In this document: positions 45,506 to 58,850 of the stretch, piece by piece
How the letters are laid out: each line of letters begins with the position of its first letter
Position numbering within the stretch: the stretch's first letter is position 1
From: Diabrotica undecimpunctata
Lineage: Eukaryota > Arthropoda > Insecta > Coleoptera > Chrysomelidae
DNA length: 64,000 nt
Direction of reading: 5' to 3'
Assembly: GCF_040954645.1 (NCBI RefSeq)
Contig: NC_092808.1
Span: forward strand, 114,926,049-114,990,048
Position numbers and translations under genes: made by a program
Notes under the pieces: model-generated
The model's input: only the letters and a program-made list of their open reading frames with translations
The model's database searches: none
What the model was told of the DNA's origin: nothing

Positions 45506-48225
45506 GAGAAATCACATAAGCATTAACCATAACTAAATTTGTACCTTCTAGGATGCATGTTCAATAGTTTAAAATAATTATTTTTTGTTCACATCAAAAA
45601 ATCATTTCCTATACAATAATTAATGGTACTTATTGGTTTTTTTAAGTACCATATAGTTTACAATATCTTTATGCTTCTTCAAAAATCAAAATTACCAACA
45701 TATACCTGCTGTGAATGAGAGGTAAAAGTTCAGTAGATTTTGTATAGATCTTTTAAGCTTCTTAAAATTAAATTTTGTGTTTTAATAAAGCAAATTGTTT
45801 TTTAGAGTAAACATCAGGAAACAGAGACAAATAAGCAGAAAGATTCCCCAGTACCACTTGATGTAGAAAAGCCAGGTTGCAGTCATCAAGTTGAAGGCTC
45901 CCCTATTTATCCTGCTCCCACACATTCTCATATTATGAGTGACAATGGCGATACTATGGTAATGTATTGAAGCAATTGATAATTTTATAAAAATTACATA
46001 AAAACACAGACTTCATATCGTATTTATTTATTAAAATTATATAGATAATATAATTAAATTAAACTATAAACTACAAATATCAGATATAATTACAGAAATT
46101 AGGTATAATATGAGAAAGATTTAAAACTACTACAGTAGTGAAATACATTTGTATTTGACTTTGACTAATATTTTATTGATTTACACCATCTAAATTATGA
46201 TTATATTTTTAGAATGATCCTAAACCAGCAAAAAAGAAAATAAAAATAGAGAAAGCATCAAAGAGTGAAAAAAAGAAGACTTTTAACAGCTCTTGGAAAA
46301 GTGTACCACAGTTTAAGAATTGGTTAGAAAAATCAATAAAACAACCATCATCTGAGGGTAATGAGTACGCCTATTGCAAGGTATGTGATTGTGATATTGT
46401 AGCTCATAAAAGTGTATTACTAAAACATTCAATAAGTGAAAGGCATAAATTAAATTGGACAAAAGTGGCGAGCAATACTAAACTCACTGAATTGTATAAA
46501 CCAAATGCTGATGATGTAGCTGTAAAAACGGCAGAGTTAAAGTTATGTGCCTTGTTGGCAAGCAATAACCTGCCATTTTTATTAGTAGACACCCTAACTC
46601 CTTTAATTCAAAATATATGTTATGACTCGAAAATTGCTAAACAATTACACTTAAAACGAACCAAAGCTAAGTCAATTATTTGCAATAACTTGGGGTATAA
46701 TTTTCTTGAAGAACTATATATTAAATTAAGGGAGCCAGGATGTTTTTTTTCTTTGGTTATGGATGAAACTACTGATATTTCAGTAAAAAAGCAATGTGCA
46801 TTCACTACTATAATTTATGAAAATAATTCAACCAAAACACAATTTTTTGATCTTGTCGAGGCTCATGGATCAACAGCTAGTGATTTATATGGTATTCTAA
46901 AGAACTGTTTAACTTCAAAGAATATTCCACTGACTAATTTTGTAGGGTTTTCATCAGATACCACCAATGTTATGGTTGGAGAGTTTAACTCTGTATTTTC
47001 CAAGTTAAAAGAAGAATTTCCACACATAGTATGCATTAGATGCTCATGTCATATGGCACATTTAGCTACATCAAAAGCCTGTTTAAAATTACCTAGGCAT
47101 GTGGAAGATCTGCTACGGAACATAGGCAGTCATTTTAATAGGAGTGCTTTGAGGAGACACAAATTTATAGAGTTCCAAAATTTTTTTCAAGTGAAAATTC
47201 ACAAGATACTCTCTCCAGCCATAACAAGATGGTTATCTATTAAAGAATGTGTCGATAGAGTACTTGAGCAATATGAGCCACTTAGAGCATATTTGACAGA
47301 GTATGTATTTGAAGACCCGTCAATTACAACAGAAACAATGTTGGAAACCATGTCAAATTTGTTCACACCGGTGTATCTAGAGTTTATGTCATATTCTTTA
47401 GGACTAATGACAGATTTCAATTTACTCTTTCAGTCAGAAAAACCACTTCTTTGTAAGGTTCAGCCACAAACTGAAACTCTGTTGAGAACGCTGTGTTCTA
47501 ATTTTATAAAGATGTCTGTAATAAAAAGAACCAACGACATATTTAGACTTAACCATGAAAACCCTACAAATTTTGTTAGTTTACATGATATTTATATAGG
47601 AGTTGCTGCAACAGAAAGCTTGAAAGAATTAAAAAAAAAGCCAAATTTGAACCAAAAAGAATTTGATAGTTTTTTTAAATGTATTTTAGAATTCTATATA
47701 GAGTTAGTTAGTAATATTAAAAATCGATTCACCTTTAACGACCCTATCTATAAAATAATTTCAATATTGGATCCCAAAATTGCACAAAGCTTTGAAATAA
47801 AATCATTACAATGTGTAACTAATCAATTCCCTATTTTAAAAGAATATGTTAATATTCAGGAGTTAGATAATGAATGGAGAAGACACGCTTTATTAGACTT
47901 TGAAAAATTAAATTTAAATTCAGATGACTGTGAGCAATATTGGTCTCAAATATTTAATTTAAAAAATGATGCTAATGCTTTTTTATTTCCGAATTTAAAA
48001 AAAACGCTACAGCTACTTTTTGTTTTGCCATTCTCTAATGCTAGTGTAGAACGTATATTTAGTGATTTGTTTAACATAAAAAGTGACAAACGGAATTTAT
48101 TAAACTCTTCAACAGCAAAGGCTATTTTGGCAACCAAAGCAGGAGTTGAAAAGAATGGCGGTTGCTTAAAATTCATACCATCCAAAAAAATGCTAGGCCA
48201 TAATACATGGAAAGACAATCAGTAG
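45383..48225 (+). CDS. hAT transposase, three exons (45383-45409, 45806-45958, 46213-48225), 730 residues
   Basis: All introns are phase 0 with GT..AG ends: MDKWLFSFK | SKHQETETNKQ...GDTM | NDPKPAKKKIK.... The joined frame is open to 48225. A BED-type zinc finger (YCKVC...LLKHSISERH, residues about 114-135) would bind the element ends. The RNase-H-like core shows MDETTDIS (first Asp, about 243), SSDTTN (second Asp, about 307) and the hAT CSCHMAH motif (about 337). The C-terminal dimerisation domain reads LFVLPFSNASVERIFSD. It acts in the nucleus as a cut-and-paste transposase. Lack of lesions and the perfect target duplication suggest a young, possibly active copy. The exon structure is inferred from phase and splice sites. 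Confidence 0.88.
45445..45502. repeat. (TA)n microsatellite in hAT intron 1
   Basis: About 29 uninterrupted TA units. Confidence 0.95.
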
Positions 48226-49430
48226 CTTGTATTTTAATATAGTATGTTTCTACTTTAAGTATACCTATGTTTTTGTTTTAATAGAATAATTTACATTAGT
48301 TTAAGATATTTAATCTGTTGTTTACTTGTAAGTACCATTCATAACTGATTATTAAAGCTAAAATATTACAAATGATGTATATTTTTCAAAATATCCTATT
48401 TTCCTGATAATATTTTAAGTAAAGAAAATAACTTGGCAAATAATTTGCAAACTTTTATGTCTTCAGTTTCTGAGGAAGACAAATTAGTTGAACATGTTCT
48501 TTTTGTATTCACATTTTACCGATCTGAGGTATATGCAACAGTTTTCAATTGCAAAGGTACATTTTCTTTGCTGATATGAATAACAGGAGTATCATTGTTA
48601 TCCTCAAAAGCACATAAGTAAACTCCTTCCACAATAAGTTGTCTCTAGGAAACATAGAAAAATACCATGGAGGAACTAGACAGGTTCATCAATTGCTCAT
48701 GACACAGGACACAGTACATAAGGTATTCTGAAATAAAATAAAAAAAAGTTAAACTACATAATTATAAAAAAAGTATTACAAATATGTAGGAAAGAGTCAT
48801 AATTATAATTTTTATTGTATTCAGTTTCCATAGATATTTTACTAGAACCTTGCAGTTCCCAGTTGCCACTTTAAGAGCATATTTTCATATGCCTATGATG
48901 ATGGAATAGTTCTTATTCTTAGTACCATATAAGCATTAAAAAGTGAACAGGTTCCACAATCAAATGACTTGTAGTTAAATAGGATAAAAATATATATAAT
49001 TATGTACTCACCTATTAAAATTAATCCAGTCTAGATGCGCCATATTCTTGTTTTTAAGTTATAACATAACCATCAAGGGCAAGGGTGTACCAGTATCACA
49101 CACTTTTTTTGGGCATTTCGCATTTTAAGGCACTCTAACCTAGCCAAGCTTTTATATGACAGTTAACATACTCTTAAATCAACAAATAAAAATTAAACCT
49201 CAATCCTACTTATTTTCTTTTCAGTTTCTTGTTTATTTTGTTTACCATCATTTACCATTTTGTTTATTTGTTTTGTGACTGTGACACGCTTTCAATCCAT
49301 TTTCAATCATGATTTTCAATCACTATTACAATGACAACTGACAGGACGTGACAGATGACAGTAAGGACATAAAAATAAGGTTTGTTTGATGTTTGTTGAT
49401 TGCTTCACACGTTTTACAACACAGCGCATA
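48226..49430. other. 3' non-coding part of the hAT element
   Basis: No gene was seen. Short direct and inverted words near 49400-49460 belong to the terminal region. Confidence 0.4.
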
Positions 49431-49509
49431 ATTTTGGACAAAATCGCATAATTTTTGACAGGGAGGTGCATCTTTCCATGCCCAGCCATTGGTAACACTG
49501 AGCTGTAGC

Positions 49510-49548
49510 CACAGTATATTGCTTATAAAGAATCAGTAAGTTCACTCT
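49510..49548 (+). repeat. Left terminal inverted repeat of the P-type element
   Basis: 39 bp, pairing with 61396-61434 at 38 of 39 positions. Confidence 0.9.
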
Positions 49549-50053
49549 CGCATTTTCACGGTTCCAATTTCGAATCCACTCCTGGAAGATATGCGCAATA
49601 GATTTGGCGAAAAATGCCGCTGTTGCAAGATTTAAAATATTCCATCAGTTTCAAAGAATATTTCAAATTTATAATAAAATAATTATTATAGAAGTTCTTC
49701 AAAAAGAGGAAAATTAATTTCATAAATGGTAAAATTCTTTACATAGCCACTATACACACTTCTAAAGTTTGAAAAATCATATTGCCTAATTGACTTAATA
49801 TATTCTCAAATAATTAATCATAAGTATCTATCCATTGATTGATTACATTTGGCAACATTGATTTTACCCAAACACGTGTTTGTGTTTATGCTGTGAAACT
49901 AGAAATTACAGTTATTTCAGTAATTTATATAATATAAATTTCATTTATTTGTTGTTATTTAGTTGGTTTTATAAGTTTATTTCGTTTTTAATACATATTA
50001 CTGTGATATTTCTCCAGTTTTCTAAGTGGTTTTATTATTTTAAACGACGGATT
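49549..50053. promoter_or_regulatory. Probable promoter and 5' UTR of the P transposase gene
   Basis: The palindrome AAACACGTGTTT at 49870-49881 contains an E-box (CACGTG). The sequence around 49930 is TA-rich. Upstream in-frame codons without a stop continue to 49880 but look like T-rich UTR. No start site can be fixed. Confidence 0.35.
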
Positions 50054-53000
50054 ATGATGAATTCAGCTAAAACAAGTGTTTATTATTGCTGTGTATGTAG
50101 AAAAAATTCCAGGGACCATAACAACTTGAACTTGAGTTTCTTCAGGTTTCCCAAGGATGAAAATCGGTAAGAACTAAATTCTCTATTTAATATAATTGAC
50201 CTCATCGGTGTTGTATTTTTAGGTTTGCAGAATGGAAGAAAATTGTTCAATGTGAAAAACTTGCCATGTACAGTGCTCAATATTGTTATGATCACTTTAG
50301 AATATGCAGTTTACATTTTGAGGAACCTGCCTTTGCAGGAATGCTTAAAAGCAGGTTGAAAAAAAACGCAAAACCATCTATTCATCTTGTGAGATTAAAC
50401 ATTCCAGTTCAAGGTATGTTCTTTCTTTCAGGTGAATAATGAGAGAACTCATTTTTGTAATTTTGTAGGCACACCTGTGGAGAAGTTACAATCATTTGCG
50501 AGTACTCCGGAATCATTGGCATATAGAATTGAAGGTATGCATATATTTTTAAAACTAATTGTTGGATATTTGTGGGAAATTGTAAGTTTTGGCCATGAAT
50601 TTGGTAGATAACTGTCTAAATCTAAACTCTAGAAATAATTCATCTATTTTGGCTAATAGAGCATTTGTCTGGGTAGATTTCATACAGCCTCTTTCTAAGC
50701 TTAATGCTTGAAATTGGAGTCTAACGTTTTAATTGTGTATGTGCTGGTTTTATGAAGTTACTTCAAAAATCTAGATGGGTCTTACTAAGCTGTAATGGCT
50801 TAAAAAAGAGTAGATGGGTCAGCTCTACAAGTTCTGCTAAAGGATCCCATGATATTTATACCTTTAATAGATTTTCCAGTTATATTTTCAATACGCTTAT
50901 CTGATAGGTTGTTAAATTGTTTTTTTTTTTAACTAAATAATCTTACTTTTATTAACCGAAATTTGAAGATTGTGGAGGTTACACCCTTCATGAATATCTG
51001 ACAAAAAATAAGGGTTAATTGGAGTGGAGTTCAAAATGAGGTTTAGGCTTTATATAGTTGAACTAGGCACTAGCATAAGAGAGTAGGGTCACATTATCTG
51101 GTATCAAATTATGTGAATGAGAAGAATTCAACTGAAAAAATCATTTATGATAAATTCAATGCTACTGATCAATATAATTTCAATATGATTTTAATATATT
51201 TTACTTAATATGATACATACGTTATTCTTTCTAGGGACATCAGCTGTAGAGGAATTGCAGGCAGTAGCAAGTACCTCTGCGGAATCTATGATGTATAGTA
51301 TTGAAGGTATGCATATATTTTTAAGATTAATTGTTGGATATTTATGTTAAATTATAAATTTTGGTCATGCATTTGGTAGATACCTAACTGTCTGTATCTA
51401 AACTCTAGAAATCATTCATCTGTTTTGACTTCTATAGCATTTGTCTACATAGATTTCATACAGCCTCTTCTTACGCTTGAAATTGGACTGGGTCTAACTT
51501 TTTAATAATTTATATGCCGTTTTTTTGAAGCTACTTCAAAAATCTAGATGAGTTTTACTAGGCTGTAATGTGCTTGAAGAAGAGTAGATGGGGCTGCTCT
51601 ACACCAAGTTCTGCAAAAGGATCCCATGATATTTAGACCTTTAATAGATTTTCCAGTTATATTTTCAATACGCTTATCTGATAGGTTGTTAAATTGTTTT
51701 TTTTTTAACTAAATAATCTTACTTTTATTAACCGAAATTTGAAGATTGTGGAGGTTACACCCTTCATGAATATCTGACAAAAAATATGGGTTAATTGGAG
51801 TGGAGTTCAAAATGAGGTTTAGGCTTTATATAGTTGAACTAAGCACTAGCATAAGAGAGTAGGGTCACATTATCTGGTATCAAATTATGTGAATGAGAAG
51901 AATTCAACTGAAAAAATCATTTATGATAAATTCAATGCTACTGATCAATATAATTTCAATATGATTTTAATATATTTTACTTAATATGATACATATGTTA
52001 TTCTTTCTAGGGACATCAGCTGTAGAGGAATTGCAGGCAGTAGCAAGTACCTCTGCGGAATCTATGATGTATAGTATTGAAGGTATGCATATATTTTTAA
52101 GATTAATTGTTGGATATTTATGTTAAATTATAAATTTTGGTCATGCATTTGGTAGATACCTAACTGTCTGTATCTAAACTCTAGAAATCATTCATCTGTT
52201 TTGACTTCTATAGCATTTGTCTACATAGATTTCATACAGCCTCTTCTTACGCTTGAAATTGGACTGGGTCTAACTTTTTAATAATTTATATGCCGTTTTT
52301 TTGAAGCTACTTCAAAAATCTAGATGAGTTTTACTAGGCTGTAATGTGCTTGAAGAAGAGTAGATGGGGCTGCTCTACACCAAGTTCTGCAAAAGGATCC
52401 CATGATATTTAGACCTTTAATAGATTTTCCAGTTATATTTTCAATACGCTTATCTGATAGGTTGTTAAATTGTTTTTTTTTTAACTAAATAATCTTACTT
52501 TTATTAACCGAAATTTGAAGATTGTGGAGGTTACACCCTTCATGAATATCTGACAAAAAATATGGGTTAATTGGAGTGGAGTTCAAAATGAGGTTTAGGC
52601 TTTATATAGTTGAACTAAGCACTAGCATAAGAGAGTAGGGTCACATTATCTGGTATCAAATTATGTGAATGAGAAGAATTCAACTGAAAAAATCATTTAT
52701 GATAAATTCAATGCTACTGATCAATATAATTTCAATATGATTTTAATATATTTTACTTAATATGATACATATGTTATTCTTTCTAGGGACATCAGCTGTA
52801 GAGGAATTGCAGGCAGTAGCAAGTACCTCTGCGGAATCTATGATGTATAGTATTGAAGGTATGCATATATTTTTAAGATTAATTGTTGGATATTTATGTT
52901 AAATTATAAATTTTGGTCATGCATTTGGTAGATACCTAACTGTCTGTATCTAAACTCTAGAAATCATTCATCTGTTTTGACTTCTATAGCATTTGTCTAC

Positions 53001-54047
53001 ATAGATTTCATACAGCCTCTTCTTACGCTTGAAATTGGACTGGGTCTAACTTTTTAATAATTTATATGCCGTTTTTTTGAAGCTACTTCAAAAATCTAGA
53101 TGAGTTTTACTAGGCTGTAATGTGCTTGAAGAAGAGTAGATGGGGCTGCTCTACACCAAGTTCTGCAAAAGGATCCCATGATATTTAGACCTTTAATAGA
53201 TTTTCCAGTTATATTTTCAATACGCTTATCTGATAGGTTGTTAAATTGTTTTTTTTTTAACTAAATAATCTTACTTTTATTAACCGAAATTTGAAGATTG
53301 TGGAGGTTACACCCTTCATGAATATCTGACAAAAAATATGGGTTAATTGGAGTGGAGTTCAAAATGAGGTTTAGGCTTTATATAGTTGAACTAAGCACTA
53401 GCATAAGAGAGTAGGGTCACATTATCTGGTATCAAATTATGTGAATGAGAAGAATTCAACTGAAAAAATCATTTATGATAAATTCAATGCTACTGATCAA
53501 TATAATTTCAATATGATTTTAATATATTTTACTTAATATGATACATATGTTATTCTTTCTAGGGACATCAGCTGTAGAGGAATTGCAGGCAGTAGCAAGT
53601 ACCTCTGCGGAATCTATGATGTATAGTATTGAAGGTATGCATATATTTTTAAGATTAATTGTTGGATATTTATGTTAAATTATAAATTTTGGTCATGCAT
53701 TTGGTAGATACCTAACTGTCTGTATCTAAACTCTAGAAATCATTCACCTGTTTTGACTTCTATAGCATTTGTCTACATAGATTTCATACAGCCTCTTCCT
53801 ACGCTTGAAATTTGACTGGGTCTAACTTTTTAATAATTTATATGCTGATTTTTTGAAGCTATTTCAAAAATCTAGATGAGTTTTACTAGGCTGTAATGTG
53901 CTTGAAGAAGAGTAGATGGGTCTGCTCTACACCAAGTTCTGCAAAAGGATCCCATGATATTTATATCTTTAATAGTTTAATAGAAAAAAAAAATATTTTT
54001 ATGATCAATTCAATGCTGCTGACCAATAATATACTTTGAATATGCTT

Positions 54048-54126
<79 letters not shown>

Positions 54127-57090
54127 ATTCTTTCTAGGGACATCAGCTGAGGAATTACAGGCAATAGCAAGTACCTCTGGGGAATCTATGCCATATAGTA
54201 TTGAAGGTATGCATATATTATCAAAATTAATTGTGACTCTGACAACAATTTTTATATGAAAGATGTATCTCATTTATTGAAGTGAACATGAAATACTTTT
54301 TTCAAATAATATTTTGAAATTTGACAATGGTCTTACTGAGAAAAACATTTGGAGGCATTTTATATCTAGTATAAACAACAAAAACTCGTTTGTCCCAGAA
54401 GCTTATAGATGCATAAATTTTTTCATTTTTAAAAACTTACAATAACAATGTTAAAACTGTTAAGTTTATAGAAAAAAAACAAGCCAAATTTTCAATTAAT
54501 GAATTCAAAATTCAATAAAACCAAATCTTTCAAGGCCAACCAAAATAGGCCTTTTATGGGGATATCCAAAATTAGTTTTTACATACATTAAGAAGAGAAA
54601 GATAAGTCAATGGATTCCCTAAAACATTCGTTTCTTGATGTTGAATTATTTATTTATAATTTTCAGATGCCGAAAATGTTGGAGAGTGTGTTTTCTCCCC
54701 AACGACAGCAAATATATCTTCAGATATATATCAAGAGAAAGGTCACAAATCAAAGGGTAAGGCAAATATATAATGACATTCAATTTCTTCATATTTGTGA
54801 TGAATCTAATAATCAATTAGTGCCTCCAACTTCTTATTAGAGTATTTGATAGTAGAAACCCTGGTAAATCACTTGTTACCTCGTTTTAATGAAAATTTAC
54901 TTATTTCTTAACTACTTACTTACTTATTAACAGCATTCAAATCAAGACTATTTTTTAGGCATCCAAACACCAACAAAATTATCATTTGGAACTCCCAGGA
55001 AAGCCCGTTTGAGAAAAACAATTAAAAACCTTCGAAGGAAATTAATTAGCCCTCAAGCTCAAAACACAACACAAAATCATAATCTAACAATGGAGAGTGT
55101 TTCTCGATTTCTCCAAGAACATGTTACACCAAACTTAGCTAAGTTCTTAAAGGTGCAGTTATCATTGTCAAAGAAATCGCCAAAAGGATCAAGGTATTCC
55201 AATGATTTCAAGCAGTTTGCCTTAACAGTACACTTCTTGGGGCCTAAAGTCTACAAGTTTCTCTCGAAAATATTTCGATTGCCTTCAAAAAGTACATTAC
55301 AAAGGATTACTGCCAAATGGAATATAAGGTCTGGGTTCAACCAATTTTTATTTGACGCTCTTAAAATAAAAGCTGAAATGCTACCCAACACTTTCAGAGA
55401 TTGCATTTTATGCCTGGATGAAATGTCTCTAAAATCTCAATTATTTTATAATATAGCTCAGGATGAGATTGTTGGATTTCATGAAACGCCGTTGAAAAAG
55501 TCATTTAAACCTGCTCAAAATGTTTTGGTGTTGATGGCTAGAGGCATTAATCAAAACTGGAAACAGCCAATTGCTTATTTTTTTGTTAATTCAAGTTGTC
55601 CAGTTTATGACTTAAAAACCATTCTTTTTGCAACTATTAGAAAATTGAAAGATGTTGGGATGAATGTTCTCTCGGTTGTATCAGACCATGGCAGTAATTT
55701 TTCCAGCTTAATTAAAGAGCTTAATATATTAGTGGATAAACCCTATTTTATTTGTGACTCTGCCAAAATTTTTTATATAATAGATGTACCTCATTTATTG
55801 AAATCAACTAGAAATAACTTTTTCAAGTATAACTTTAAATTTGACAGTGGTCTTACTGATAAAAAATATTTGGAGACATTTTATGTCCAAGACAAACAAC
55901 AAAAATTTCGTTTGGCCCCAAGGATTACAGATTGTCACATTTTTCCATCGAATTTTCAAAAAATGAAAGTAAAATATGCAGCCCAAGTTTTTAGTGCAAC
56001 ATTGGCAGCAGCAATCAATGCCTACATTTCTTTCCAAAAACTGCCAGCAGCAGCCATAACAACTGCAGAATTTATAGAAAAAATGGACAAACTTTTTGAC
56101 TTAATGAACTCTTTTAAATTCAGTAAAGCCAAATGTTTTAATAGGCCTTTTATGGGGACCTCTATACAAATAAAATTTCTGAAGGAAATGTCAGAATTTT
56201 TCAATACTTTGACAGTTCTTCAAGGCAACAGAGATGTAACAAAAAGAATAAAATTTACATTTGGCTGGAGGTTAACCATATCATCTTTGCTAGGGTTATG
56301 GGATGTATTGAAGGCCAGGCAAATTAACCAAATTTTTACAAGGCGATTGAACCAGGATTGTCTTGAGAATTTATTTGGTAAAATCAGACAGCAAAGTGGA
56401 AATTGCCGGAATCCAATACCAATTCAATTTCAAAGAGCGTTCAAAAAAATGTTTGCGGTTAGTTATTTTAATAATTCTGAAGGTACAAATTGTCTTGATG
56501 AATTTGATAAAATTTTGGCCAATATAACACCAGAAGTAATTGAAAGATGTCAAATACTCATACCTGAGCCAAATATTTTCAAATCTTTGAAAATAGAATC
56601 TAGAGACTACACCAATTTAAACATAAGCGAAAAGAATGGTTTTGTATATGTAGGAGGCTATTTCATGAAAAAAATTTTAGAGAAACACAAATGTCCTTCA
56701 TGTTTACAATATGGTAAAGAACAAACTGATTTGAGTGAATCAACAATATATAGTTTTTTTAAGGCATACCCAAATGCAGAAAATGATACATTTGGTAATT
56801 TACAAATGCCCAATATGAATTTTATAACATACATCCATGCCCTAGAGAATGTGTTTTGTGAATATTTTCCAGAAATGGCTACAAGTCAAGACATTGGAAA
56901 AAATTTAAAAAATATGCTTTCCAATATAGAACCTCCAAAACCTTGTCAGGAATTTCCGGTAGATTATCTAATAGCACTGTTTGTGAGAGTAAGAATTTAT
57001 TATACTATTAAATTTTTAAACCAAGACATCAGATCTTCAACTAAGACCAATAAAAGTAATTTAAAACTGAAAATTTTAACTCATTCTTGA
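50054..57090 (+). CDS. THAP-domain P-element transposase gene, ten exons, predicted 982 residues
   Basis: Exons: 50054-50166, 50223-50413, 50469-50534, 51235-51306, 52011-52082, 52787-52858, 53563-53634, 54138-54206, 54667-54756, 54959-57090. They sum to 2949 nt, an exact multiple of three, with no stop. Exons 1-2 encode the THAP zinc finger (YYCCVCRKNSRD, FFRFP, EWKKI, CSLHF). Six homologous small phase-1 exons (22-24 residues, GTSAVEELQAVASTSAES type) form a linker. The last exon holds the RNase-H-like core: CILCLDEMSLKS (Asp about 423), VVSDHGSNF (Asp about 514), the insertion-domain PHLLKSTRNNFFKYNF, and QDCLENLFGKIRQQSG (Glu about 738). It would move P-type elements in the nucleus. The start could be 50054 or 50057. 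The exon chain is inferred but strongly supported by phase. Confidence 0.87.
50469..54206 (+). repeat. Tandemly amplified exon-intron unit (776-bp period) in the P transposase gene
   Basis: A 72-bp exon followed by a 704-bp intron recurs at 51235, 52011, 52787 and 53563, exactly 776 bp apart and nearly identical. A diverged founder-like unit precedes (50469, 66-bp exon, 766 bp to the next). A shortened unit follows (54138, 69-bp exon), where most of the intron is replaced by a (TA)n tract. Every exon is phase 1 to phase 1, so any copy number keeps the frame. Confidence 0.95.
54054..54123. repeat. (TA)n microsatellite
   Basis: About 35 TA units in the last amplified intron of the P transposase gene. 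Confidence 0.95.
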
Positions 57091-57338
57091 ACACCAAAAC
57101 ATTAAGCAGGTACAAGAGAACTGAAATTGAACATAAAAATGAACGCTGAAGAAATGAATCTAATCAAAGAAAAAATGAAATTATTTCAGAATGAGTGGAC
57201 AATAGAAAAGGAAGAAATATTCAACCATAAGAAAGAGAGGAGAGAGACAAAAAGTGCGCAACAGTGCTAGTTAGAAAAAAGAAAGAACAAACACATTCTG
57301 AAATGAACCTCCAAATTAAAACGAGTCACAAAACACAA
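57091..57338. other. 3' flank of the P transposase gene
   Basis: A-rich and non-coding. A polyadenylation signal was not located with certainty. Confidence 0.35.
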
Positions 57339-58480
57339 AGTTGGGGCAATGATTAGTTTAGGGCACCCATCATAACCAAACTTGTATTTGGCATTTAATG
57401 TAAGCTTAAATGGTGTCACAGTTTTCATATCTTCATTTTTTTTAATACTCTCACATAAAATTATAGAAATGCATTGAAATTATATAAAAATTCATAGATT
57501 TTAATTAAATTAAAGATAATAATTAAAAGCATATACAATAAAAACTTCTTCGGAAATTTACAATTTATGATTCACAAGTTCACATTTTACTTACTATGGC
57601 AAGTTTATACTTTTATTCAAAATTTGTAGCTTCTCATAAAACAAATTATTATTTCGTAAAAGTAACTTTAAACATTCATATACATATTTTACAAAAAAAA
57701 ATTGTAACACCGTGCGCGATGCCTTGAGGAAAATATACAGTAGACTCCCTCTATAACGAGAACTGAAATGACAGACTAATTACCTCGTTATCAGCCGATC
57801 TCGTTATATCAGACAACAATAATACTGCGCATACATATGAATATGTAATTTTCTAAACCATTAACTTCCTACAGTGAAGCCATTCGGAGCAATATAAGAT
57901 GCTAATAAATATTGTTTGAATGGCGTTTTTGAAAAAAAGTTATTTAGTTTTATTGTCAATGAAATATATTAAAACATAAAAGAGTTGTTTACTTTTATTA
58001 TCAATGATATACGTTAAAACAAAAAATATGTACTTATATTTTTTCCAACTACATAATGTATTTTCAAGGATAACATAAACTATTGCTTCTGCAATTTTAA
58101 GAACTCTGTCATTTTTAACTGCTTTAAATGGTCCAGTATCATTCTATCATATTTTTTAAAGATGTGAAACAGTTGTATTTATTCATTGTAAAGAAGTTTA
58201 TTTCGGGCTGGAGTTAAGTTTATTGAGGGGCTGTTTGAAAAGGTATTTATTTATAGCCACGACCCGACCAAAAACGTAAAAAACACGTTTTTGGATCTTA
58301 TTTTCTGTCGTTATAACCAAATTTGCCTCGCTATAGACGGTTATAGTTCAATAGAATGTCACGGGACATCTAATGTATCACGTTATAAGCGAAACTTCGT
58401 AATAACCGTGTTCGTTATAGAGGGAGTATACCGTATTTGGTTATGCTGAGTGCTCTAAACTAATCATTCCCCCAAAGTTC
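57339..58480. mobile_element. Inverted-repeat element (TTGGGGCAATGATTAG family), non-coding
   Basis: The left end (AAGTTGGGGCAATGATTAGT..., 57339) and the mirrored right end (to 58480) match over about 40 bases with several differences. It contains a pogo-like MITE. A single end of the same family is at 31165. Confidence 0.6.
57738..58433. mobile_element. pogo/Tigger-like MITE
   Basis: The termini CAGTAGACTCCCTCTATAAC and the mirrored counterpart (CGGTATACTCCCTCTATAAC) are flanked by TA on both sides (57736-57737 and 58434-58435). 'CTCTATAACG' ends are typical of pogo-related elements. There is no transposase. Confidence 0.7.
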
Positions 58481-58581
58481 ATTAAGTCAAAGTGAAATAG
58501 ATTTGTACTAAGTAGTACTTGTAGAACTGCAGTACTGATAAGCTTGAAATCATAAAGAATTTCTACATCCTTTGGAAATCA

Positions 58582-58850
58582 ATATATCGTTGTTCCAGAA
58601 GTATAAACACATAATTGTAAAATTTTGAAAAATGACTTTATTGTGTTGGAGGTCAAAACTGCATTTTCTATATATCTTTAAATCATCATAACTGTACTTT
58701 CGGAATCACCGGTCATGGCGAAATTCGTAAGTACAATTACGACGATTTACAAATATGTTAAAAATTAAGTTATGATTCCTCCAACACAATAAAGTAATTT
58801 TTCAAAATTTTACAGTTATGTCATTATACTTCCGGAACAGCGATATATAT
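58582..58850. repeat. Palindromic MITE-like unit
   Basis: ATATATCGTTGTTCCAGAAG at 58582 and its mirror ending at 58850 extend for about 70 bp of imperfect inverted repeat. It has no coding potential. Confidence 0.7.

Larger units (their letters stand above)
43672..49500 (+). mobile_element. Complete hAT element
   Basis: The ends CAGTGTTGCCAATCGG (43672) and the mirror of CAGTGTTACCAATGGC (ending 49500) are flanked by a perfect 8-bp target duplication AGCTGTAG (43664-43671 and 49501-49508). GCGCATAATTT-type words recur just inside both ends and are probable transposase-binding sites. One three-exon transposase gene is present. The element is 5829 bp, long for a hAT, with much non-coding DNA on both sides of the gene. 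Confidence 0.93.

Noticed and set aside
51235..54206. Interpretation of the 776-bp repeats as a CRISPR-like or simple satellite array
   Set aside because: Each unit holds a phase-matched exon with splice sites inside a eukaryotic transposase gene; exon amplification explains it better.
54010..54273. Minus-strand frame with alternating Ile-Tyr
   Set aside because: It is a translation of the (TA)n microsatellite.
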